Shown here piece after piece: positions 47,850-57,239 of a DNA stretch of 64,000 nucleotides. Positions within the stretch are counted from its first letter, which is position 1. The number at the start of each line of letters is the position of its first letter. This DNA is from Monoplex corrugatus (taxonomy: Eukaryota; Mollusca; Gastropoda; Littorinimorpha; Ranellidae), in contig CM060306.1 of assembly GCA_030674185.1 (NCBI GenBank), positions 253,001-317,000 on the forward strand. The letters run 5' to 3'. Both the position numbers and the translations under genes were made by a program. The notes beneath the pieces are model-generated. The model was not told the DNA's origin, searched no databases, and worked only from the letters and a program-made list of their open reading frames with translations.

Positions 47850-50219
47850 TTTTGGCTTGACTGATTCTGCTAGCTATTTCTGATGTGCATCTACCGTCTG
47901 GTGAGATGACCGTTCCCAGATATTTAAACTTATCAACCTGTCTCAAAGTTGTGCCATTTGCTAGTATTTTGCATAAGAGGATTTCATGGTTTTTGCTTGA
48001 TTACCATGACTTCAGTCTTCTTGCTATTTAGCTCCAGCCCTTTAGTTTTGCTTTCTATTTCTATTGTATTCAGAAGGTTTTGTAGGTCCCTTTCATTTTC
48101 TGCAATTAGCACAGTGTCATCGGCGTAACGAATGTTATAATTTTTCCTCCAACATTTATCACAGGGCATTCTTCTAGGTTTCTCATGATGGTTTCGCTCT
48201 AAAGTGAAATCAAACTGGTGACAGAACACAACTCTGCCTGACCCCACTTTTGATATTTTGGAAAGAGCTGATATTGTTTTCTTTTCTCATTGCTGCTGTT
48301 TGTTCTCAATACATATTTCTGATTATTCGTAGATCTTTTCCATCAGTGTTGAGCCTTTCTAGTAGGTTGATCAGTTCTTCATGTCTTACCCTATTGAAAG
48401 CTTTGGTATAATCATCCAAGCATAAATATAAATCCTTATTCAACTTGATTGACCTCTCTGTGATAGTTCTAGGATGTATATGGCATTAATAGTTCCTTTC
48501 CCTTCCACATATTCATACTGTTCTGCTATTTCTCTTTTGTTTGTGTTCCTTGTCCTCATCATGATTATTCTTAATAGGATTTTTGTTACAGGACTCATCA
48601 AGCTGATTGTACAATGGGGTTCACATTCTACAGCCCCTGTTTTCTTCAGAAGTGCAATAAAAATTGATTTTGACCTATTTTGGGGGATTTTTCCAATGTC
48701 ATAAATTTCATATAGGAGAACTTTTTTTTTTTCAATACTGAATTCCTCCAGGGCCTCAACCATCTCTGTAGTAATACTGTCTGGTCCTGGGGCTTTTTCC
48801 TGGTTTCATCTTTTTCATTGCTGCTCTAACTTCATCTTTCATTATGGGTGCCCTTCAACATTCTTTCTTATAATGTGTTCTTCGTTTCTGTCATCATTGA
48901 AAAGGTCTTTAATGTGCTCTCTCCGTCTATCTAATATTTTGTCTTTTTCCATGATAAGCGTACCATCTTTCGACTAAATGTAACCAGTTGATGTGCATGT
49001 CTTTTTCTTGTGGGCAATTTCTTCAGTGTTTCTGTACATACTTGAGGATCTGTTTTGTGTCGTCTTCTATTTCTTTGCATGTTGTTTCCAGCCAATCTTC
49101 CTTAGCTTCACTGCGTCTATTCCTTATTTCCCTGTTTATCTGTTTGTATTCTCCCTCTTTTCCCTTTGCTTTCCTTATTCTTCCATCAAGCCTATAATTT
49201 CTTTTGTCCTCCAGTTCTTTTTTGCTTTTCTTTCTACTCTAGGGATTTCTTGACAAGTTTCATTTCATCAAGTTTCTCAACTTTGTCCATTGTTCCTTGC
49301 TGTCTCCAATGTCTTCCAGAGCACTGAATTTGTTTTGAACATGTACATCAAGTTTTTCACATATCGCTTCATCTGTCGTTAAGACTCCAAGATTTTGTTT
49401 GCTGTTACTTTTGGTCTGTTTTCTTTTCTTTAGTTTCAGTCTGCATCTTCCCATTACAGGATTGTGGTCACTGTTGCAGTCTGCACCTGGTAGTGTTTTT
49501 GCTGTCAGCAAAGAATTTCTATATTTTTTATTTATCAGGATGTAGTCAGTTTGATTTTTGTTATTATCTCCTGGGCTCCCCCATGTCCATTTCCTTCTGT
49601 TAAGCTGCTCAAACCAGGTGTTCCCTACTGCGACTCATCTATCTGTGCCGGCCGCAAGTTTCTCTCCCCTTTCACTTTGTGTGCCAAGGCCATGAGGTCC
49701 AACTATATCTTCCTTCTCCTGTCCCACTTAAGCATTAAAATCTCCCGTTATTATTATAACTTCCTGTGATATGCATTGAGCCTTGGCCGTCTCTGATACT
49801 GCATAGAAGTTGTCAGTTTCGTCCTGAGTACTTTCAGTTGTTGGTGCATATACTTGGATGATGTTGATATCAGATGGCTTGCCATCTAACTTAACTAGCA
49901 AAACTCGGTCTGACACAACCCAGTATCCCTTGACTGATTTTGACTTGTCCCTTTCTATCATGATGCCTACTCCTCTTTCATGTGTGTTTCCACCAGAATA
50001 TGTTATTGTTTGCTCACCTGATGCTATCATGCCTGCCCCCTTCCTTCTCACGTTTAGTCCAAAAATATTGGTGCTTAGCCTTTGCATCTCAGTCTTGACA
50101 TTTTCCAGTTTTCTCTTTCGCAGCAGTGTCCTCACATTCCAAGTTGCAATTTTTGTATTTTTCAGTTTGATCGCAATTGCTTGCTGACGGCCAGGTGTCA
50201 CCTGCGCAGCATGCTCCAT
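47850..50219 (-). pseudogene. Endonuclease-reverse transcriptase of the minus-strand RTE-like LINE, decayed
   Basis: The endonuclease begins near 50219 and contains 'KIATWNVRTLLRKRKLENV', 'ERGVGIMIERDKSKSV', 'IIQVYAPTTEST' and 'VIIITGDFNA'. After a break it reads 'LPGADCNSDHNPVMGRCRLK' near 49490. The expected glutamate-bearing 'GLNE.RWKG' is 'GLNVRRKGAG', so the catalytic Glu is lost. RT blocks include 'KILLRIIMMRTRNTNKREIA', 'YVEGKGTINAIYILE', 'IRYADDTVLIAENERDLQNL' (an intact YADD near 48130-48113) and 'GLELNSKKTEVMVIKQKP'. Multiple frameshifts separate them. It was able to transpose once, but is now dead. Confidence 0.83.
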
Positions 50220-50345
50220 AGGAGCCTGTATTTATGTCATTATCCTCATTTTTCTTGCTTTGGCTGGCCATGAATGAAATTTTGGAATATACAATGGTGG
50301 TTTCTTGTTGCCATACATCAGTCTGTGTATGGACTCTCTGCATGC

Positions 50346-50739
50346 CTTTGTCATTCCCACAACAACCTACAAGGCAGTAGGACTAGGAGTGATATTCTGT
50401 CAGGGATTACTTACTCCTTAACTTTATTCTCTCTCAAGATAACCACAAGGCAATGGTGCTATTTACTGATAATGGAGATGATGAAGAGGGAAAAGTTGTA
50501 ATGATATTAGTGATGATGATGTGAGCAGTATAATACTGGTGATGAAACTTGAATACCATGGTGATGATATCAGAGAGTCAATTATGATAACAGTGACGAT
50601 GATGAAATAGAGAATGCTGATGTAATCGGCAACAATGATGATGAAACAGGAATATGATGGTGATGATAGCCGACTGATGATGATGATAACCAAAGTTATG
50701 ATGATAATGATAACATTGATGATGGTTTTTATTTTTCAG
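50346..50739. other. Intron end with GATGAT-rich DNA and the acceptor of exon 50740
   Basis: Unique, then GATGATGA-rich intronic sequence without coding signal. It ends with a long T tract, 'GGTTTTTATTTTTCAG', which is a strong conventional 3' splice site for the exon at 50740. Confidence 0.7.
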
Positions 50740-50787
50740 TCAACTACAGAAAACTTTGTGACAGAGGACAAAGCCAAAGAAGTGCAG
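50740..50787 (+). CDS. NPEPPS: Puromycin-sensitive aminopeptidase, coding exon (second from the end)
   Basis: A short 48-bp phase-0 exon of 16 codons, 'STTENFVTEDKAKEVQ', with a TTTTTCAG acceptor and GTCAGC donor. A micro-exon of this size carrying an ...F......A.EV. helix between '...SRL.K' and '.FF..NP...' is what the puromycin-sensitive aminopeptidase family shows at this position. On its own it is too short to recognise; the call depends on phase, position between the two stronger exons and the helix pattern. It is separated from the previous exon by a 17.4-kb intron filled with repeats and retrotransposons. Confidence 0.85.
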
Positions 50788-50849
50788 GTCAGCTTATGTT
50801 TTGTTCTGGTCTAACGAAGCAATTTTGTGGTTTACTGGACTGGCTTTCT

Positions 50850-51035
50850 GTCTGTGTGTATGTGTGTGTTTTTGTCTGTGTATGTTTGTGTGTGTGTGAT
50901 TGTTTCTGTGTTGGTGTGTGTGTTGGTGTGTGTTTTTGTTTGTGTGTGTTTTTGTCTGTGTATTGTTCTCTGTTGTGTGCGTGCGTGTAAAAGTTCCTGT
51001 CAACAAAATCTGCCTAACCTACCAAGGTACCATCT

Positions 51036-51120
<85 letters not shown>

Positions 51121-51168
51121 CTCACTCACCACACACACACACACACACACACTCACCACACTACACCA

Positions 51169-51237
<69 letters not shown>

Positions 51238-51290
51238 TGTGTATATGTGTATGTATATGTATGTATATGTAGGTAGAGAGAGGAGAGATT
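50850..51290. repeat. TG/AC dinucleotide repeats in the last intron
   Basis: TG-rich sequence (about 50850-50985), then long uninterrupted (AC)n at about 51038-51118 and about 51178-51232, with CACA-type interruptions between, then a TATG-rich tail to 51290. They occupy most of the 526-base last intron. Frames spelling H/T or C/V runs are not genes. Confidence 0.92.
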
Positions 51291-51313
51291 CAATGTATCA
51301 TATGTATGTGCAG

Positions 51314-51448
51314 AAGTTTTTCAAAGCAAATCCAGCGGCAGCAGCGGAGCGGACAGTGGAGCAGTCCATTGAGAATATCCGTCTCAACGCAACCTGGATG
51401 AAGCGTGAAGCTGTGTCGGTCAGCTCTTTCCTCATGGATAAGGCCTAA
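51314..51448 (+). CDS. NPEPPS: Puromycin-sensitive aminopeptidase, last coding exon and stop
   Basis: The terminal exon has 44 codons plus TAA. It starts 'KFFKANPAAAAERTVEQSIE' after a TATGTGCAG acceptor, continues 'NIRLNATWMKREAVSVS' and ends 'SFLMDKA'. The FF..NP.P.AERT..Q..ENI.LNA.W.KR pattern is the conserved end of puromycin-sensitive aminopeptidases, forming the last helices of the C-terminal domain. The C-terminus after the final helix is short. The five exons together give 166 residues in one continuous frame with no disruption, so the gene appears intact in this window. Confidence 0.94.
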   Translation, partial: KFFKANPAAAAERTVEQSIENIRLNATWMKREAVSVSSFLMDKA

Positions 51449-52083
51449 CCTTGCGGCAGCACTTGAGGCATCTAAATGAGGCATGAGGCACCAAGATGAG
51501 GAACTAGCAATACACACGCAGCAAACAGCACTGGCTCAAGTCTGACCACTGTCCATTTTTGAAATGAAAAGAACCTGTTCTTGTTTAGTCTTCTTCAGTT
51601 GTAAGCAATATTGAGCAGTCTGTAATCAGTTTGAAACATATGCAGATTTTATGTAGTCTGGGCAGTACATAAGCAGTGCTCCTTGTCTTTGTTAGAAAAT
51701 GTGACGATAAGTTGAATGTCTTGATAAGTAATGTAAGTGGTCTGTCACAAGTCAGTCACATTTATGTGGAAATGAAAATATGGGAATGGCTGGATTGTGT
51801 GCTTACTCTCTGTTTTATTCAGTTCTTTTACTTTGTGACAAATGACCGACTAGAAACATATAACATTGTATAAACCAAATCAAAAACCATAGCTGAACTG
51901 GCCCGTTCAGTTGCAGTTGGTGGGTAGGGTGAGGGAGTCAAAGAGTTAAGTTTTTGCAGTTGGTGGGTAGGGTGAGGGAGTGAAAGGGTTAAGGGAGCGG
52001 GGATCAGTAAGCGTAGGCTTGTTTACCCTCTGAGTGTACAAGCGCAAAGCTCTTCTAGGTTTGCTTAGGCACAAGGCAAACTT
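51449..52083 (+). other. 3' untranslated/flanking region of the aminopeptidase gene
   Basis: Unique DNA after the stop. I see no canonical AATAAA in the first ~500 bases, so the polyadenylation site cannot be placed. At 51912-51987 a ~40-bp stretch containing 'TTGGTGGGTAGGGTGAGGGA' occurs twice, each followed by an 'AAAGRGTTAAG' motif. This may be the end of a TTAA-targeting DNA transposon. Confidence 0.45.
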
Positions 52084-52304
52084 ACTGCTGTCTGGATCCC
52101 TGGTGTCACACACTGTTGATCCATACTGCTGTCTGGATCCCTGGTGTCACACACTGTTGATCCATACTGCTGTCTGGATCCCTGGTGTCACACACTGTTG
52201 ATCCATACTGCTGTCTGGATCCCTGGTGTCACACACTGTTGATCCATACTGCTGTCTGGATCCCTGGTGTCACACACTGTTGATCCATACTGCTGTCTGG
52301 ATAC
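52084..52304. repeat. 41-bp tandem repeat, about 5.4 copies
   Basis: Near-identical copies of a unit beginning 'ACTGCTGTCTGGATCCCTGG' and continuing 'TGTCACACACTGTTGATCCA', starting at 52084, 52125, 52166, 52207, 52248 and a partial one at 52289. Near identity suggests recent expansion. Confidence 0.95.
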
Positions 52305-52445
52305 TCCTTTAAGCTGGGCACTGGGGGTCCAAGAGGATTATAAACCCTCCGATTATAGAAGTCAGATGTGATGTTGAGTAATGATTGTTGATTATAAGGT
52401 AGCAGGAAATAATTAGAAAACTTGATCTTGAAAGTTGATTGTTCA
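52305..52445. other. Unique spacer between arrays
   Basis: Single-copy AT-rich DNA between the 41-bp and 27-bp arrays with no recognisable feature. Confidence 0.5.
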
Positions 52446-54606
52446 TATTTACATGTTGTGTGTTAAAGTGGCTGTCCATGTTTAGTGTGTAAATGTGGCT
52501 GTCCAGGTTTACATGTTGTGTGTAAAAGTGGCTGTCCATGTTTAGTCTGTTAAAGTGGCTGTCCATGTTTACATGTAGTGTGTAAAAGTGGCTGTCCAGG
52601 TTAAGTCTGTTAAAGTGGCTGTCCAGGTTAAGTCTGTTAAAGTGGCTGTCCATGTTTACATGTATGTTGTAAAAGTGACTGTCCATGTTTAGTGTGTTAA
52701 AGTGACTGTCCATGTTTAGTGTGTTAATGTGGCTGTCCATGTTTAGTGTGTTAAAGTGACTGTCCATATTTAGTGTGTTAAAGTGACTGTCCATGTTTAG
52801 TGTGTTAAAGTGACTGTCCATGTTTAGTGTGTAAATGTGGCTGTCCATGTTTAGTGTGTTAATATGGCTGTCCATGTTTAGTGTGTTAAAGTGACTGTCC
52901 ATGTTTAGTGTGTAAATGTGGCTGTCCATGTTTAGTGTGTAAAAGTGGCTGTCCATGTTTAGTGCGTTAATGTGGCTGTCCATGTTTAGTGTGTTAAAGT
53001 GACTGTCCATGTTTAGTGTGTTAATGTGGCTGTCCATGTTTAGTGTGTTAAAGTGACTGTCCATGTTTAGTGTGTTAATGTGGCTGTCCATGTTTAGTGT
53101 GTTAAAGTGGCTGTCCATGTTTAGTGTGTTAAAGTGACTGTCCATGTTTAGTGTGTTAAAATGGCTGTCCATGTTTAGTGTCTTAAAGTGACTGTCCATG
53201 TTTAGTGTCTTAAAGTGACTGTCCATGTTTAGTGTGTTAATGTGGCTGTCCATGTTTAGTGTGTTAATATGGCTGTCCATGTTTAGTGTGTTAAGGTGGC
53301 TGTCCATGTTTAGTGTGTTAATGTGGCTGTCCATGTTTAGTGTGTTAATGTGACTGTCCATGTTTAGTGTGTTAATATGGCTGTCCATGTTTAGTGTGTA
53401 AATGTGGCTGTCTGTGTTTAGTGTGTTAAAGTAGCTGTCCATGTTTAGTCTGTTAAAGTGGCTGTCCATGTTTAGTGTGTAAATGTGGCTGTCCATGTTT
53501 AGTGTGTAAATGTGGCTGTCCATGTTTAGTGTTAATGTGGCTGTCCATGTTTAGTGTGTTAAAGTGGCTGTCCATGTTTAGTGTGTTAATGTGGCTGTCC
53601 ATGTTTAGTGTGTTAATGTGCCTGTCCATGTTTAGTGTGTAAATATGGCTGTCCATGTTTAGTGTGTAAAAGTGGCTGTCCATGTTAAGTGTGTAAAGAT
53701 GGCTGTCCATGTTTAGTGTGTAAATGTGGCTGTCCATGTTTAGTGTGTAAAGATGACTGTCCATGTTTAGTGTGTAAATGTGGCTGTCCATGTTTAGTGT
53801 GTAAATGTGGCTGTCCATGTTTAGTGTGTAAAAGTGGCTGTCCATGTTTAGTGTGTAAAGATGGCTGTCTGTGTTTAGTGTGTAAAGATGGCTGTCCATG
53901 TTTAGTGTGTAAATGTGGCTGTCCATGTTTAGTGTGTAAAGATGGCTGTCTGTGTTTAGTGTGTAAAGATGGCTGTCCATGTTTAGTGTGTAAATGTGGC
54001 TGTCCATGTTTAGTGTGTAAAAGTGGCTGTCCATGTTTAGTGTGTAAAGATGGCTGTCTGTGTTTAGTGTGTAAAGATGGCTGTCCATGTTTAGTGTGTA
54101 AATGTGGCTGTCCATGTTTAGTGTGTAAAAGTGGCTGTCCATGTTTAGTGTGTAAAGATGGCTGTCTGTGTTTAGTGTGTAAAGATGGCTGTCCATGTTT
54201 AGTGTGTAAAGATGGCTGTCCATGTTTAGTGTGTAAAAGTGGCTGTCCATGTTTAGTGTGTAAAGATGGCTGTCCATGTTTAGTGTGTAAAGATGGCTGT
54301 CCATGTTTATGTGTGTAAAAGTGGCTGTCCATGTTTAGTGTGTAAAGATGGCTGTCTGTGTTTAGTGTGTAAAGATGGCTATCCATGTTTAGTGTGTAAA
54401 TGTGGCTGTCCATGTTCAGTGTGTAAATGTGGCTGTCCATTTTTAGTGTGTAAAGATGGCTGTCCAGGTTTAATGTATAAAAGTGGCTGTCCATGTTTAG
54501 TGTGTAAAGATGGCTGTCCAGGTTTAATGTATAAAAGTGGCTGTCCATGTTTAGTGTGTAAAGATGGCTGTCCAGGTTTAATGTATAAAAGTGGCTGGCT
54601 GTAAAA
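52446..54606. repeat. 27-bp minisatellite, about 80 copies
   Basis: The unit is 'GTGTGTAAAGATGGCTGTCC' plus 'ATGTTTA', with GTTAAAGTG/GTAAATGTG variants. The period is nine codons and the unit lacks stops in some phases, so long frames appear on both strands (for example MDSHFNTLN-type repeats on the minus strand and CPCLVCKDG-type on the plus strand). No start context, splice context or non-repeat domain supports them as genes. The left part (to ~53650) uses mostly TTAA-containing units and the right part TAAAGATGG units, showing block-wise homogenisation. Confidence 0.95.
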
Positions 54607-55110
54607 GTGGCTGATTCAAGAGCTCAGTGGAATTAACTAAAGAAATCTATGTTTATTGAGAAAAGATACTAATTTTGAGCGCTCAGTTGAAGTGACTATA
54701 TAAATTTTATCAATATTTAGTGAACGAAAGATACTAATTTTGAGTGTTCAGCGGAAGTGATAAATCAGTAGTGATAGTGCTCATCATTGTTGCCTAAAAC
54801 ATTTGTGACGTTGAAGGTGTCTTTGAAGGAAAGAGACTGTTCAGATTTTGCAGTTGTACATGTATTCTTTGTTTCAGCAGATTTATCAGATGTATCTTTT
54901 GTTTGAACAGATTTGTCAAAGGTATCCTTTGTATCCTTTGTTTTGGCAGATTTATCTTTTTTTGTTTTGTTTTGTTTTTAATGGCAGACATCTGTATTGC
55001 GCCATTGGCTTTTCCATCGGAAAATAAAGAGTAATCAATCAATCAGTCAGTCAGTCAATCAATCAGTCAGTCAATCAATCAGTCAGTCAATCAATCAATC
55101 AGTCAGATCT
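54607..55110. other. Spacer with a possible coding-like minus-strand stretch and an AATC/AGTC tail
   Basis: A ~70-bp block containing 'AAGATACTAATTTTGAG' occurs twice (54664-54760). On the minus strand from about 54976 to 54770, an open frame gives K/T/D/S-rich text such as 'KDKSAKTKDTKDTFDKSVQT' and 'KDTSDKSAETKNT', ending at a stop near 54770. To its right (54980-55107) is 'GCGCCATTGGCTTTTCCATC', 'GGAAAATAAAGAG' and an (AATC/AGTC)n tract, which looks like the 3' tail of a + strand retroelement. I cannot assign a gene. Confidence 0.4.
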
Positions 55111-55289
55111 GCAGACTTGTCAGATGGTATGTTTACCCATAATTCCTACGTTTTTTGCATTGCTTTCCAAGTACTTCTGCATACAAACGAAATTCTGGGT
55201 GAAATTGGAAAACTGCATCAAAAACATGCTTCCAATGTTTCAGCAAAGCACACAGTGACTCATGCTGTCACAACAAGATGGCCATGATA

Positions 55290-55935
55290 ATAAAGGACAA
55301 ATAGTGTCTCACCTGTCAGCATCACCGGGTTCAGTGTTGGCCGCTGCGCTCTGTGACACAGCCACTCGCTTCCAAATGACTATGTCTTGACTTTTGTGGA
55401 CAACTTCTTGAATATAAAGGCCACTGATGTTGGTTATGTTCTCAATGTATGAGATTGGAAGTCTGCCTTTCTTCCTTTTTGACCTGTTTTTCCTTGAAAA
55501 ATGGTTGCCGTGAGGTCCATGTTCTTGCTACATGACACATAGCCAATGTATTCTAGCGTTCTCTTGTTGATGCCTATTAGTTATTTTTTGGCGGTATCAG
55601 ATTCTTCCAGGATGCTTTCATTAGTTCTTATATCTGTCCATTTGACACGCAAGTCTGATAAAACCACATCTCTGCTGCCTCAATTCTTCTGCAGTCAGCT
55701 TTTCTGAGAGTCCAGGCTTCACAGCCATAAATCATGATTGGCTAGATCAATTATTTTAAAACTTTAATTTTCAGGCCATTTGGTATGCCTCTGTCTTTCC
55801 AGATAATGTTGAGTTGGACCATTTTTTTGCTTTGCCATTCCAGTTCTTATTTTGATGTCTTTAGAGCAGGTTCTGTTATTTTTACATAACCAAGATATTT
55901 AGAATCTTCAACATTTTCAAGAAGATCTTTATTAA
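55290..55935 (-). pseudogene. Degraded C-terminal RT fragment of an RTE-like LINE
   Basis: On the minus strand, broken frames give 'VEDSKYLGYVK', 'CSKDIKIRTGMAKQK', 'LERQRHTKWP', 'MIYGCEAWTL'-like and 'GSRDVV...' blocks, followed by 'TNESILEESDTAKK' and 'INKRTLEYIGYV'. Many stops and shifts separate them. The order (KYLG...; SCEAW-like; RR-L; IGH.-like) is that of the region after the YADD box in RTE-like LINEs. The catalytic part is absent. It is older and more decayed than the copies at 24.5 and 47 kb, and belongs to a different subfamily. Confidence 0.65.
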
Positions 55936-55949
55936 TCAAGATACAGATA

Positions 55950-57115
55950 GTGTACCATGGAACAGAGAACATCAATATAGCAGAGAACATCAAGATAACA
56001 GAGAACATCAATATAGCAAGAACATCAATATAGCAGAGAACATCAAGATAACAGAGAACATCAAGATAACAGAGAACATCAATATAGCAGAGAACATCAA
56101 GAGAACATCAAGATAACAGAACATCAATATAGCAGAGAACATCAAGATAACAGAGAACATCAATATAAGAGAACATCAAGATAACAGAGAACATCAATAT
56201 AGAGAGAACATCAATATAGCAGAGAACATCAAGATAAAACATCAAGATAACAGAGATCATCAAATAACAGAGAACATCAATATAGCAGAGAACATCAAGA
56301 TAACAGAGAACATCAATATAAGAGAACATCAAATAACAGAGAACATCAAATAACAAGAACATCAAATACAGAGAACATCAATATAGCAGAGAACATCAAG
56401 ATAACAGAGACATCAATATAAGAGAACATCAATATAACAGAGAACATCAAGATAACAGGAACATCAATATAAGAGAACATCAATATAGCAGAGAACATCA
56501 AGATAACAGAGGATCATCAAGATAACAGAGAACATCAAATAATAACAGAGAACATCAAGATAACAGAGAACATCAATATAAGAAACATCAATATAGCAGA
56601 GAACATCAAGATAACAGAGAACATCAAGATAACAGAGATCATCAAGATAACAGAACATCAAGATAACAGAGAACATCAAGATAACAGAACATCAATATAG
56701 CCAGAGAACATCAAGTATAACAGAGAACATCAAGATAACAGAACATCAATATAATGAGAACATCAGTATAACAGAGAACATCAAGTAACAGAACATCAAT
56801 ATAGCAGAGAACATCAATATAACAGAGAATATCAGTATAGCAGAGAACATCAATATAAGAGAACATCAATATAGCAGAGAACATCAATATAACAGAGAAC
56901 ATCAAGATAACAGAGAACATCAATATAAGAGAACATCAATATATAGCAGAGAACATCAATATAACAGAGAACATCAAGATAACAGAGAAACATCAATATA
57001 ACAGAGAATATCAGTATAGCAGAGAACATCAATATAATGGAGAATATCAGTATAGCAGAGAACATCAAGATAACAGAGAACATCAATATAAGAGAATATC
57101 AATATGGCAGAGAAC
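55950..57115. repeat. 18-bp minisatellite
   Basis: About 60 copies of 'AGAGAACATCAATATAGC' and 'AGAGAACATCAAGATAAC', partly alternating to give a 36-bp higher-order unit. Many units lack one to three bases. Minus-strand frames of the MFSVILMFSY type are repeat products. Confidence 0.93.
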
Positions 57116-57239
57116 ATCAGTAAACTGTGTATTTGGCTTCTCTGTGGCTATGATAGGAAAGGCCAGGAAGCATACCATGGAGCTTAGTTAAAAAGAATCA
57201 ATAAACTGTGTTTTGATCTTTACTGTGGTTTTCTGGTGT

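Larger units (their letters stand above)
46918..50345 (-). mobile_element. RTE-like LINE with endonuclease, minus strand, interrupted
   Basis: Reading from 50345 down: 5' region, APE endonuclease (50219 to about 49260), linker and RT (about 48960-47850), then an inserted CR1/L2-like fragment (47370-47843), then the RT C-terminus (47369-46918) ending 'WQGT' at the (GAT)n tail. It is the same family as the truncated copy at 24518-26255, but longer. The left end of the inserted fragment replaces a few tens of bases present in the other copy. Stops and frameshifts are numerous. Confidence 0.82.

Noticed and set aside
50827..51448. A protein running from the TG/AC repeats into the aminopeptidase last exon
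   Set aside because: The repeats are intronic. The exon starts after the CAG at 51311-51313 and the joined frame is a coincidence.
52309..54548. MDSHFNTLN and CPCLVCKDG repeat proteins
   Set aside because: Product of a 27-bp satellite. Listed as a testable oddity but not annotated as a gene.
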